From contig CATKHK010000014.1 in the NCBI GenBank assembly GCA_949751835.1, positions 186,001 through 250,000 of the forward strand: a DNA stretch of 64,000 bases. Direction: 5' to 3'. Below the pieces are notes generated by a model. It did not search any database. It was not told where the DNA came from and was given only the letters and a program-made list of their open reading frames with translations. Of this stretch, positions 33,392-43,166 are shown one piece after another. This DNA comes from Blepharisma japonicum (Eukaryota > Ciliophora > Heterotrichea > Heterotrichida > Blepharismidae). Numbering within the stretch: position 1 is the stretch's first letter; each line of letters begins with the position of its first letter. The position numbers and the translations under genes were made by a program.

Positions 33392-33900
33392 TAGCCCTTG
33401 AACAGAAATTTATAAACAATTATTCGGATGGGGATAATAGGACAGATCTGATCAGATGCAATAAGGCAGGCTTTTTAATTTCTTAAATTGGTTAAGATTA
33501 GAAAAACAATTTGGGTTGAATAAATTTTAGTTTTAATAAAATTATAATTCATATCAAATTTGGTGTCATATTTAAATATTTTATTATGAGATAGTGGCTA
33601 TTTAAATATGATAAGCTATTATAACTCTAATCTAATGCACCATATACAAAACAAATCAAAAATAAACATTTAAATTTGATTGTAGCTTGATGGCTACTGG
33701 TAATTTTATCCATGATTTTGAACATAATAAGGTAAATAGATACAAAATTTATGACATATTTTGGCAAAATTAGAAATTTTAAGCACATAGAGTACTTCCT
33801 AATGAAGTCTTATTGCAATAGTTAACAAAGCAAAATTATTACGATTAAAATTTGGGGCATATTTTATCTAAAATCAATTAAGAAGTGAGGTTTTAATAAT
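33392..33900. other. AT-rich spacer
   Basis: About 509 bp upstream of the NBR1-like gene. No frame, repeat or structured element recognised. Confidence 0.45.
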
Positions 33901-34194
33901 TTATGGGTTTGCTTTATTTTCTTCTGTTTTAGCTGGTGTTTCATCAGTTGTTGTTTTTTGACGCTTAGAAGGGCGATCTCTTAGAGGATTTTTTTTAATT
34001 GAAGATGCAAGCTTTTCGACTAAAAAGCTAATTAACTCTTACTTTCTTTCTCTTTGTATTGCTTTTCCTGTTCTGTTAGCTAGTTCTAACTGTGCTTGCA
34101 CTTTTTGGTTTTCCTATATAAAGCTCACAGATTGCAATGCCTTAAACTTCTTTTTTAGCGCTTTGTACTTTTCTTTGTAGTTCTCTTCTTCCAT
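33901..34194 (-). CDS. Small INO80E-like coiled-coil protein with two 15-nt introns
   Basis: An 87-residue protein seen only after removing two 15-nt introns (34028-34042 and 34114-34128). The N-terminal ~50 residues (NYKEKYKALKKKFKAL ... NFLVEKL) follow the pattern of the conserved coiled coil of INO80 complex subunit E, where a DYKKKYRNLKRKLK stretch is followed by SFLLDRL. The C-terminus is a short Lys/Thr-rich tail. INO80E is an accessory subunit of a chromatin remodeller. The family match is by eye on a short helical stretch, so other coiled-coil chromatin proteins are possible; that both introns repair the frame argues for a real gene. Confidence 0.7.
34028..34042 (-). other. 15-nt intron 2 of INO80E-like gene
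   Basis: GTAAGAGTTAATTAG on the minus strand, phase 2, giving an in-frame TAA if retained. Position 10 is A. Confidence 0.78.
34114..34128 (-). other. 15-nt intron 1 of INO80E-like gene (GTG 5' site)
   Basis: GTGAGCTTTATATAG on the minus strand, phase 0, giving in-frame TAG if retained. Third base G as in the Arf-GEF intron. Position 10 is A. Confidence 0.75.
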
Positions 34195-34484
34195 TTTTTA
34201 ACTAAGGTTTAGCATCAAGCCTCAGCTAAAATATGATAATCAGCTATCTACAGATATTTCAAAGCTTTGAGAAATATCTGCATATATTTAATATTTAGTA
34301 TTTAAAAATCATCAAAAATTTTACAATTAAACTAATTAAGAAAATTCTTCTAATTTAGCTATTTTAACTTGATGATAATTTGAGATTTAATAGTTGAAAT
34401 TAGATTTCAAGTTATTTATATAAATAAAGAAAATTCTTTTTTTGGGTTTATTTCTCATTTTAAAAGGATATTCAACAAGCATAA

Positions 34485-34717
34485 TATTTATGCATATTTG
34501 ATTGCTTAAAAAGTTTTGGTGAGGTTCAGCTATGTCTATTGTGATCAAAAGAGCCTAAGTGGCTAATTTTGCTTTATTGTTTAAGCATGGTTTATCTTAT
34601 AGAATTGCCTCAAAATTAATTATGATTTCTGATCGATTTTGAATAACTGTGAGTAGAATATATGCATTATCGTTAAAAATTTTTTCTTTTCACAATTCAG
34701 GCTATAATTATAAATAA
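34485..34717 (+). pseudogene. Remnant of a helix-turn-helix transposase-like gene (DNA transposon, tentative)
   Basis: In one plus-strand frame the segment reads as an IVIKRA block, then (after a TAA) ALLFKHGLSYRIASKL ... TVSRIYALSL. The order hydrophobic-KHGLSYR-IASKL-...-TVSRIY resembles the N-terminal helix-turn-helix of Tc1/mariner and related DDE transposases. One TAA interrupts it and no catalytic domain or terminal inverted repeats were found nearby. A plain decayed fragment at best; it could also be a chance likeness. Confidence 0.35.
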
Positions 34718-34908
34718 TTTCTACTTAATTCGAATTGATCTTATTTATTTTCAACTTGCTTGATAACTCGAGAAGCATTAAGCAATTAACACAGTTAAAA
34801 TTATTACTAATCTTAAATTTCATTATAATTAAATTTTATTTAAAATTATCGAATTAAAGCTTGGCATACTAACATCCAAATTTTCGCAGGTTATAATCAG
34901 TAAATTGG

Positions 34909-35067
34909 TTATATTTTTTTTATAAAAACTTCCCTTGCCTCTAGCATGTCAAAATCTGTTCCAGTAACTACCATAATTTTCCCATTTACATATTTTAATC
35001 TAGCCAATTTAAAAACGCCTCTAGCCATAATTTCTATGTGACCCACCACCGATTTTTTCATATACAT
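34909..35067 (-). CDS. Doubtful small ORF (52 residues)
   Basis: An ATG-to-TAA frame of 52 residues (MYMKKSVVGH...) with balanced, protein-like composition (VNGKIMVVTGTDFDMLEA). A further ATG frame in register lies just upstream but is cut by TAA and no 15- or 16-nt intron removes it. It may be the end of a decayed gene. No family recognised. It sits 86 bp upstream of the divergent AGC kinase start. Confidence 0.3.
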   Translation of the reverse strand: MYMKKSVVGHIEIMARGVFKLARLKYVNGKIMVVTGTDFDMLEAREVFIKKI

Positions 35068-35153
35068 GCCTTAATATATTTTTGGAAACTTTCCACTTTT
35101 TATTTCGTTCTGAGTAATGTAAGCCATAATATTAAATTAATAAACTCGTAAGC

Positions 35154-36248
35154 ATGGGTAGCATACAAGACAAACAAAATCATCAAGAAGTTGACAACCC
35201 TATCATGTCTAGAAGCCATTTCAATTTTCTTAATGTCATCGGACGAGGAGGCTTCGGCAGAGTTTGGAAAGTAGAGCTCAAAAAGGGTAAGAAAGTCTAT
35301 GCAATGAAGGAGATGCTTAAATTGAGAGTGGTCAGTAAAAGAAGTGTTTCGTCTGTCATGAATGAGCGACGACTTCTCTCGATGATAAAACACCCTTTCA
35401 TAGTAAATATGCAGTATGCATTTCAAGACAGAGACAACCTTTATCTTGCAATGGACCTTATGACAGGTGGAGATCTACGCTATCACTTGGGCAAAAATAA
35501 GAGGTTCAATGAAGAGCAAACAAGGTTCTTCGTGGCGTGCATGATAACCGGGCTTGAATACCTCCATATAAATGGAATAATTCACAGAGATATTAAGCCT
35601 GAAAATTTAGTTTTCGATCATAAGGGATATCTAAGGATAACTGACTTTGGGATTTCAAAAGTGATAACACCTGAAAACTATAGAGACACATCTGGAACAC
35701 CTGGCTACATGGCTCCTGAAGTTATGTGCAGACAAAACCATGGAATTGCTGCAGATTATTTTGCAGTTGGAGTTATAGCTTATGAATTTATGACTGGCAG
35801 GAGGCCTTATTTAGGAAGAAACAGAAAAGAAATCAAAGAACAAATTTTAGCAAAGCAAGTGCAGCTTAAAAAATCAGATGTCCCAGCAGGGTGGTCGATG
35901 GAAGCTGCAGATTTTATCAACAAATTACTACAAAGAAAATCACAAAACAGATTAGGTAATAATGGGCCTTCTGAAGTCAAGAACCATGCCTGGCTTAGAG
36001 ATTTTCAATGGAAAAAACTTCTGGAAAAATCATTAGAAGCTCCATATGTGCCTCCTAAAGAAGATAATTTTGACTCAAGAGTGTGCAGCGACTTTAAGGA
36101 TGAAATTGATCCATCCTTGGCACAAGAATCAATTCAGGGACTCTTTGTGGGATACCAGTTTGATTCTAATATGCAAAACAGCAAAGAAGATGAGGTAACT
36201 CTGCAAATTAAAAACTATGCCAAAAGCAACAAAAGATTGTCATCATAG
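35154..36248 (+). CDS. AGC-family serine/threonine kinase
   Basis: A 364-residue single-exon kinase. Visible: glycine loop GRGGFGRV, catalytic Lys in VYAMKEM, HRDIKPENL catalytic loop, DFG (DFGISK), GTPGYMAPE activation segment and the C-lobe RLG motif (QNRLGNNG) followed by the AGC C-terminal extension (APYVPP). The N-terminus MGSIQDKQ could be N-myristoylated after Met removal. Relation is to protist PKA/RSK-like AGC kinases; no cyclic-nucleotide or PH domain is present, and the usual hydrophobic FxxF tail is not clear. Substrates unknown. Confidence 0.92.
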   Translation: MGSIQDKQNHQEVDNPIMSRSHFNFLNVIGRGGFGRVWKVELKKGKKVYAMKEMLKLRVVSKRSVSSVMNERRLLSMIKHPFIVNMQYAFQDRDNLYLAMDLMTGGDLRYHLGKNKRFNEEQTRFFVACMITGLEYLHINGIIHRDIKPENLVFDHKGYLRITDFGISKVITPENYRDTSGTPGYMAPEVMCRQNHGIAADYFAVGVIAYEFMTGRRPYLGRNRKEIKEQILAKQVQLKKSDVPAGWSMEAADFINKLLQRKSQNRLGNNGPSEVKNHAWLRDFQWKKLLEKSLEAPYVPPKEDNFDSRVCSDFKDEIDPSLAQESIQGLFVGYQFDSNMQNSKEDEVTLQIKNYAKSNKRLSS

Positions 36249-37745
36249 ATAATTTTGATATATATATGTTAATAGTGTCTAAAGTAATTTTCATTTGTAT
36301 ATACATAAACCTTATCTCTTAATTTTCAAGTGAAAAGCTTAAATTGTATATTTCTATGGAAGATGCATCATTTTTATTTATTAAAAGTGATAATTAGATC
36401 ATAGAGTCACTTTTAAGGATGATTATCTATTTTATAGATTGAGCATGATAAAAAGAATATCTAAATTAAATTGTGTAAAATCGTTTCATAGATATTTAGA
36501 AAAAGAGTTTGAGCTGCTAAATTCAATAGGTTTAAAGTTTTAGATTATACACAGTGCATATATTTAGAATTGATTAAGATTGAAGCTTATTTATCATGCT
36601 TAAACAATAGCATTTTGACAATCGATTTATTTAGAAACTCAAACCAATAATAAAAGGGTTGCATTTTTTTGAGTTTTCTAAATCAAAATGAAATTGAAAA
36701 CAAAAGAATCCCAATCCTAAACAAAAAAGCCTGCATTTTTCTATAGACGGGATATAGGCGACGCAAATCTAAATAAGTTCTTAAAGAATAAAAAGTAGCA
36801 ATAAAAATAAGATCTATTTTCTAGCATTTACTATAAAATACTTCAAATTTCTAAAGTGTTTATTTGCTATTTTATGCGATGAATTAAAATTGCTAAAATA
36901 ATTATTTCCAAAAATTATGAAAGTTAATGAAATCTTTCATAAATGGGCTATAATTTTAATGGACGTGTTTTTTTTGCTTTACTATAAGCTTAACCTAAAA
37001 GAAGAGTTAATTCAAGCCTCAATTCAATTTTTGAGTTCAATAAAGTAATTCAGATAGTGACCAAATTTTTGTCAATTTCAAAAGCGTTACATTAAAACTA
37101 CATTAAAGATAGAAATTTATATGCATTTACCCTGCTAATGAAGAGCTCATTCTTATTCTATCCAGTCATTCATCTACCATCTACAAACAATAATTCATAT
37201 ATTGCCAATGAATCTTAGCAAATTTGTATTCAAAAAATTTTGAGGAAAAAGTACAAAGAATAAATGCTGCATTCAAAATACCACTGTTTTATTTATTATG
37301 AGTTTGAATTTGAAGAAAAGCTTCTGAAATCAATGTTGAATAACAAATAAATAGCCAATTTTTGAAGAGGGAATAATTCAAATTCTTTGAATTGCTGAGC
37401 CTTGCTATCGGTGAATTATAGATTTTCCATATAAAGCTGCTTATTTATATTCATGGGCTTCTGCAATTATAATTATCAATATATTTTGCAACGCCCTTAA
37501 TATAACTCTCTTCCAAAATTTTATTCCATAGGCTAAGTGTGTGGCTAACAAATCAAAAGATTAAATCTGAGCTTGAATTTAATTCTTAAGCTCTCAATTC
37601 CTATTTCACCAGCAAAAATCTGTTTTTTCTGCAAATTATTTGATATCTCTAAGACAATACTTGAAGGCAGCACAGACACGCTAATTGATTTACCAAAGAA
37701 ACATCAATAGTTATCTATTAAGTTTAAATTGAAAAAAGATTTTGC
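36249..37745. other. Long gap with degenerate coding-like tracts and a hairpin
   Basis: A 1.5-kb convergent gap, long for this genome. At about 37130-37710 plus-strand frames with protein-like composition alternate with TAA/TAG stops: a tract around FEEKVQRINAAFKIP, a hydrophobic tract around YLYSWASAIIIINIF, and a tract with ICFFCKLFDISKTI ending at about 37710. They read like a decayed membrane-protein gene, but no family was recognised. At 36631-36681 two arms (TTAGAAA-CTCAAA and its near-complement) can form a hairpin. The rest is plain AT-rich sequence. Confidence 0.4.
36631..36681. repeat. Imperfect inverted repeat
   Basis: TTAGAAACTCAAA (36631-36643) and TTTGAGTTTTCTAA (36668-36681) pair over 13 bp with one bulged base and a 24-nt loop. 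No gene association beyond lying in the long gap. Confidence 0.5.
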
Positions 37746-38372
37746 TTAATAGCTGACAAGCAAAGGTCTACCAAACCGCCGTTTGATGGCTCTGTGTATG
37801 ATTTGCTCTCTGATTGCCAGCAATAATATAATCCCCAGCGTGAAGATCAGCAAAAACTGAATGGCTATGTATCAGCCAAACTCATCCTCCTCTTCAGCAA
37901 TTTCCTCTTCTTTGACACAAAAACGTTGCTGACAATTGATTGTACATTCTTGATCACCCCCAGCCCCAGAGCAAAATAAATCACAGTTTTCAGTGCAATC
38001 AGTATCATATGAGAAAGCTTCAATTATTTGTCCTTTCTTTTGTTCAACAAGTAGATCTTCACAGCCAGAATATATTGCACACTGATATTTGTCTTCTCCT
38101 TTTTGTGCAAGTTGTAAACAGATTTCAAGAGAGGTGACGTCGCATCCGAGTTCGCGCTCAGCCCATAATTTCTCGTCTTGCTTAATTTTAGGTAAAGAAT
38201 AAGAATTGCCTTTGGCAACAAATTCTTCTAAAGGTGGTGGCAGTGGAGACTCGCACTGGCATAATTCATAGCAACTTGAACCTTTATTTTGTTTTGTGCA
38301 TTTATCTTGACAAACTTGGTCACAAGCTTGGGTTGCGATTGCGATAGCAATAAAAACATATGTTCGCTTCAT
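37746..38372 (-). CDS. Cysteine-rich type I membrane protein
   Basis: A 208-residue protein. A cleavable-looking signal peptide (MKRTYVFIAIAIATQA) precedes an ectodomain of about 145 residues with about 20 cysteines (pairs such as CDQVC, CYELCQC, CTENCDLFC), then an acidic stretch and one membrane helix (about 167-187) and a short basic cytoplasmic tail. A TGA read as Trp sits just before the helix; treating it as a stop would remove the anchor. No named domain was recognised. It may be a surface protein or receptor; function unknown. The start is the ATG of the signal peptide. Confidence 0.8.
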
Positions 38373-39250
38373 TAAGTTAATGTAAAATTATAATCCATTC
38401 TCTTTGGAATAATTTTCAAATAGGATTATTTTATTGAAAGATGTTATAAAATATATTTCTTAACTATTTTTTTTATTTATAAGTTATAACTTTCTTTTTT
38501 TATGAGTATGCAGCATTAAATTTATAATATTCAGCATAAATCTTTTAATAGCTTCATTAAACTGATCAGTAAAGATCTTTATTATAGAATAAAACTCAAG
38601 AGCTTTTTTGCAATAGGGAAGAAATTATTCAACCACTAGTTAAGAGAGGAAATAGGGTTGACTAGAAATTTAACTATAAGTTTGCTAAAGAATTATATTT
38701 AGCAAGTTTACTTAAATTTTTGTTATTGCAATATAAATAATAAAATCAGAATTTAATTAATTCTTTTATAAAAGTCAAAATCTTTAAATTAAAATATAAA
38801 AGAGTTTGCTTGAATTAGTTTATTTTTCTCAAATCCAAACATTTTCGTTTCTTCACTATCCTAATCTGAAAAAAAAAGATATATTTTAGAAACTGTAAAT
38901 CATAAATAGATTAATATTTGATTTTTGGATAAAAATTTGTAAAGCAATAAAAACTTATTTCAATTGGAAAATTGTTTAATTGGAAGGACTTTTATATTAA
39001 GTCCAATTATAAATTCATATCTAAAGGTACTAATTTCATAATCAGAAAGTATTATGGCTCACTGGCCGGTATAAATTGCAATCATTGAAATTGTCACCGA
39101 TCTAATGGACTTCTAAGAAAAGCGCATTGTAAAATTGAATCTTTTTACCTTTTTCTCAAAATCCTTACCTGCTTGAAAAAATTAATCAGCACTTCCTTCC
39201 CTCTTTCTATCTCATTTTTATTTATTTGTTTAATTAAAGAAAATTAAAAT
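38373..39250. other. AT-rich divergent spacer
   Basis: About 878 bp between divergent starts. Mostly low-complexity AT. A short inverted repeat (GGACTT...AAGTCC) occurs near 38984-39006. No gene seen. Confidence 0.45.
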
Positions 39251-41128
39251 ATGATTGTAGGAAATAGAAAAGATTTAATTCACTCTTTATCTCTTTCAAA
39301 CATTTCAAATATCTCTCCTAATACTGTTAGACTGACTCCAGTTCTAAATCATCCTAATTCTGAATCAACAACTCGAGATGTGACAATCAGCCGAGGACGC
39401 ACAATTAAAGCCGACTTGCAAGGTATTTCATCTACTGAACGAATTTCACATAGAAACTCAAAAAGTCTGAATTTAAAAGTGTCTCCTGAAGTAGCTGCAG
39501 AAGTTGTTAAAAAATATATTTTGCCAATGTTTGAAGCTGACACTCGAAATCTCAAAGATACAAAAAGATCTCAAGCTTTTGGGATTCCAAAAACTGACAG
39601 ATCAAGACACAATTCGATAACTGCTATAGATGGGACTGTTTATTCAGAATTAAAACTCAGTGATAAATTAAACCAAGAAATTAAGTTCTTGAAAGAAGAA
39701 GTTGAGAAGCAAGTTCAATGTGTAAAAAGAGTTGAACAAGAAAAAGAAATGATAAAAAATGAATTTGATAATGTTAGAGATACACTATTTAGAGTTGAGG
39801 CAAATTATTTTGCATTGAATTTTGAGCATACTGAGTTGAATAAAGAATTTCAAGGAGTCCAACAGCACTATAATATGCTTGAAGAGCAAATTCAGCAATA
39901 TCAAAAACATAATAGCGAGCTTGATAATAAAGTTAGCATGTTAGGAATTCAGCTGCATGATGAAATGGCAAAGAATGACAAATTAAAAAATATTGCATTG
40001 CAGCTTCATCATGGAAATTCTTTGCTTGTAATGCAGAGCGAAATTATGGGGGAAAGACTTAAAGGACTTTTTGAGTCTTTTGATCTTCTTACTAAGGCTT
40101 GAAGTGCGGAAGCTAAGCTAACTGATGAATATGAAATTTTAAGCAAATGAGGAAAAGTATTATCAAATGATTTTCTTAATTTGTATGGTGAATTGAAAAA
40201 TGTGACGTCAAGTAGGGATGAACTATTTAAAGATTCTGTTGAGCTCATCGAACTGAAAAGCGAGCTTCAAGGTCAGCGTGACAAAATTTATAAAACTTTC
40301 AAAGATAGAGTTGCTTATCTTGAAAATGAGCTATCAAAAGCTCAACAAGAATTAGTGACAACAAAACAAGAATGTTTGACTCTTGAAAAAAAATTCAATG
40401 ATATTTCAAATGAATACAATCGACTACGGCAAAGATTAAAGCAAGTCAAATTTCAATCAGAAATCGAAGAAAAGTTTTGCAAAAACTGTCAAAAGCCTTA
40501 TATCGAGTCTGAAAATTACAATTGGTCTTGCAAAACTCATCAAAGTAAATTCAATGGAGATATATATTGGTGCTGTGGAAAAACAGGTAAAGATGCTCCA
40601 GGATGTGTTTCTTCTAAGCATGCATCAAAAGATGATGATGAAATTGAAGTGACCAATGAGATTTTGAAAAATGCCCACAGATGATGCACAGTAATTTTCA
40701 TATAGAATTGCAAGATGCTTGGCCATTCAACTCAAGAGTGTCCTAAAGATCCTAATGCTCGAACAAAATATGAGCCTAAAGACGAACTTGAAAGGATTCT
40801 AGAGGTTGCTAAAAACCGAAGAAAATCTCATTTATTTGAAAATGATATTCAAGAAAGAATGCTTAACTTATTCCAAGAAAACAATATGAAAGTAGAAGAA
40901 ACTGAGTATGATCCTACAGAAGAATGATCGGAAGATAGCGAAGATAAAGGAAAATCATTTAAAGATTTATTAAGGATTAAAAAAGAAATTCCTTTTGATC
41001 CTTATATAAACAGAGTTGCTCTTGAAAATAGTGTCCTCAATGAAGAAACAAAGAGCAATTATCAAATAACCAAGACAAACCAATCGTTTAAATCCAAAGA
41101 AACAAAAATATTTAGACTCAATTCATAG
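39251..41128 (+). CDS. Long coiled-coil protein with paired zinc-binding modules
   Basis: A 620-residue protein after removing a 15-nt intron (40691-40705) and reading four TGA codons as Trp. The N-terminal ~110 residues are Ser-rich, then a coiled coil runs from about 130 to 410. Next comes a Cys/His module (FCKNCQKPY ... CKTHQSKF ... WCCGKTGKDAPGC ... H) resembling the C-x2-C/C-x2-H/CC...GC...H fingers found in many protist coiled-coil proteins, then a knuckle-like RWCTNCKMLGHSTQEC, and an acidic tail. The second module has the CCHC spacing of zinc knuckles. Function unknown; a cytoskeletal or basal-body scaffold is a guess. Confidence 0.78.
40691..40705 (+). other. 15-nt intron inside the zinc knuckle
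   Basis: GTAATTTTCATATAG, phase 0; it splits the CCHC knuckle between its first Cys and second Cys, and retention gives an in-frame TAG. Position 10 is A. Confidence 0.9.
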
Positions 41129-41175
41129 TGATTTGTTATTTTATATATAATTTAATCATTTGAAAAAATATAAAG

Positions 41176-42063
41176 ATGGTTTCAGTAGAATCTGATATAG
41201 AACTAAACAGTGCTGACATAAACGAAGCTGAAGCAAAAAATAAAGAGTCACTGCTAGACAATATACCCATCATCAATTCGGATGACTCAAGCCCTGAGCA
41301 TGAAGACGAAGAATTCATTCTTCACTCTATTGAAAGTGAAGAAGAGAAGATAATAGAAAATTCTGAAATAATAGAGACTTCTCTTTTCAAAACTGATAAT
41401 CTCATTCTGCTTCAGTCAGAAAGTCCTAAGCGAAGTATAGAACAAAAAGAAGAAGCAAAAGAAATAGCGAGAAAAACAGAAATCAATGAGCAAGGCATCC
41501 AGACTGAAATCGATACTGACAATATTCAAGATCTGTCAAACATCCCAAATGGCTTGCTAATGAGCATCAGAGATATCGTTAAAGCTGAATTATTGGCAGG
41601 AAAAAGCATTTTCCGCGAATCCAGTATCCAGGTTATACATGATGGAATCGAGTGCGGAAATTGCAAAGTTGAGCCAGTTGTAGGGGTTCTTTATCACTGT
41701 ATGGAGTGCAATTATTTTTTATGCGAAATGTGCGAAGATAAGGTAGAGCACAGCCATCCGCTCATAAAAATTAAATCATCGTTTAATAAGCTACGAAAAG
41801 GATCTGACTCATCGTTAGTTATTGAGCCAGTGAAGAAGCCAATTATCCAGCTGCAGCAAGAAATTAAAAATGTACAATATCCTCCAATTCAAGCTGACTG
41901 CTCTGGGGCTATGTATAAAAGGCCAACTGGAAAAGAAATTCAAAAGATGGTGAATAAGCTGAAAGAATTTGGTTTCAATGACTCATTAAAGTGTGTTTCA
42001 GCTCTTGTGAAGTCAAAATATGATATTCAAAGTTCTGTAGATATTCTTCTGAAAGGGAAGTAA
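41176..42063 (+). CDS. ZZ zinc finger - UBA protein (p62-like, no PB1)
   Basis: A 295-residue single-exon protein. An acidic, disordered N-terminal half (to about 145) is followed by a ZZ finger (about 153-200; ECGNCKVEPVVG, CMECNYFLCEMC, H-x-H pair SHPL) and a C-terminal UBA-like domain (about 253-293; LKEFGFNDSLKC ... SVDILL). This is the ZZ plus UBA combination of p62/NBR1 receptors without the PB1 and Ig-like domains. It may be a second ubiquitin-binding receptor or an adaptor; the acidic half has aromatic/hydrophobic patches that might bind Atg8 but none is a clear motif. Start 47 bp after the previous stop. Confidence 0.8.
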   Translation: MVSVESDIELNSADINEAEAKNKESLLDNIPIINSDDSSPEHEDEEFILHSIESEEEKIIENSEIIETSLFKTDNLILLQSESPKRSIEQKEEAKEIARKTEINEQGIQTEIDTDNIQDLSNIPNGLLMSIRDIVKAELLAGKSIFRESSIQVIHDGIECGNCKVEPVVGVLYHCMECNYFLCEMCEDKVEHSHPLIKIKSSFNKLRKGSDSSLVIEPVKKPIIQLQQEIKNVQYPPIQADCSGAMYKRPTGKEIQKMVNKLKEFGFNDSLKCVSALVKSKYDIQSSVDILLKGK

Positions 42064-42282
42064 AATTAATTTGATATTTATTTTATATGATGCATCTCAT
42101 AAATTATTGAGAATTAAATAACCCCTTATGTAGAATAATTTTAACTTTTAATGGAAAGAATAGCCCAAATCAAAATATATATAACTTAGAAAATTGATAG
42201 AAGAAATAAAGGATATGACTCTATAAGTGATATCCCAAAATTTTTGTAATATAACTATAAACCCTAAAAAAATGTTATATAA

Positions 42283-42360
42283 CATAGAGGCAAATAAACT
42301 TTTTGAAAGAATATTTCATAAGGCATAGAGGCAATAAAGTTTTTGAAAGAATATTTCATA
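42283..42360. repeat. Two-copy direct tandem repeat (~38 bp)
   Basis: CATAGAGGCAAATAAACTTT... (42283-42320) is repeated at 42324-42360 with two differences (one base missing, one C/G change), three bases apart. It lies at the 5' edge of the decayed gene and likely arose by local slippage or unequal exchange. Confidence 0.85.
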
Positions 42361-42945
42361 ATTTTCCAAACAGCCAACAACTTTGGTATCACCAAGATGC
42401 CCTCCTTTTTTAACTGATTCAACAATATTTTATTATCGGGGTGATTATGCATGAAAATGATCAGGTTAATTTTCCTATATTGATTGATATCAGTCCTAAT
42501 CAATAGCAAAACTGAGACTTACCAGATAGAATATTCTCTCTGCTCCAAATTATTTCGATAAGTATGCTGAAATTTTTGCAGGTGATCAATTAGTATGGAT
42601 GCCAATAAAAACATGTAAGAGATATAGCTTGAGGAAAGCATAAATGGAAACAAATTGATGATCATCCTCAGGATACAGCACAAATAAAAACTATACTATT
42701 TAATAAAATTATTCTGACTGCTAGCCGAGAATCATTTTGTTGAAGACAAAAAAATGCAATCTATTATTTAAATTATATGGGCTTGCTAAGCTCTATAAAC
42801 GAAATATTAGATAAAAATCATAAATTAAGTTGGAAACTTCTCTAATTATGATGCAAAAAAATTACTAGAATCTGCTATGATAATAAGATGCATTTTAGCT
42901 GTGGAGAATTTAGAGATTAGAGTTTCATATATTTGATTTTAAATT
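42322..42945 (+). pseudogene. Decayed protein gene, plus strand, family not identified
   Basis: Three overlapping plus-strand frames with protein-like composition follow one another: 42322-42561 (IEAIKFLKEYF ... GITKMPSFFN), about 42530-42643 (LSAPNYFDKYAEIFAG ... LVWMPIK), and 42609-42845 (RDIAWGKHKWKQIDDHP ... IILTASRESF ... AIYYLNYMGLLSSINEI), with a last tract (NYDAKKLLESAMIIR) to about 42945. TGA falls at Trp-like positions, as in live genes. No 15-nt intron can join the frames, so this looks like a host gene broken by about three frame changes. The IILTA...LNYMGLLSS...W order faintly resembles FAM3/ILEI-type domains; that is weak. Confidence 0.55.
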
Positions 42946-43166
42946 GAAAGAGTTGAATTTATCAGAAAAATTAATATTTACAAAAAAGGTTTATAGCAAC
43001 TTTTAAAATTAAGATAAAGGACTTTTTTTTAGATTTTTCCAAATTAAATTGTTAAATTTTCTTGATTTCGATGCGAAAATCAATTTACAAGGTGTTATCT
43101 TTAATTAAATAGTACTTTTCTAAAAACATCAAGATTCTATTCTAAAATTTTTATTATAATCTTAAG

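Larger units (their letters stand above)
42064..43166. other. Gap holding a decayed gene and a tandem duplication
   Basis: About 1.1 kb between convergent stops. Holds the pseudogene and the 38-bp direct repeat listed separately; the remaining ends (42064-42280 and 42950-43166) are AT-rich with nothing recognised. Confidence 0.5.

Noticed and set aside
35100-35426. Minus-strand 108-codon frame over the AGC kinase start
   Set aside because: Antisense shadow of a conserved kinase.
42262-42270. CCCTAA resembling a telomere repeat unit
   Set aside because: Only a single copy, in an AT-rich context, so not a telomere or a chromosome break site.
42264-42509. Minus-strand 81-codon frame
   Set aside because: It is antisense to the better-supported plus-strand decayed gene and has no recognisable domain.
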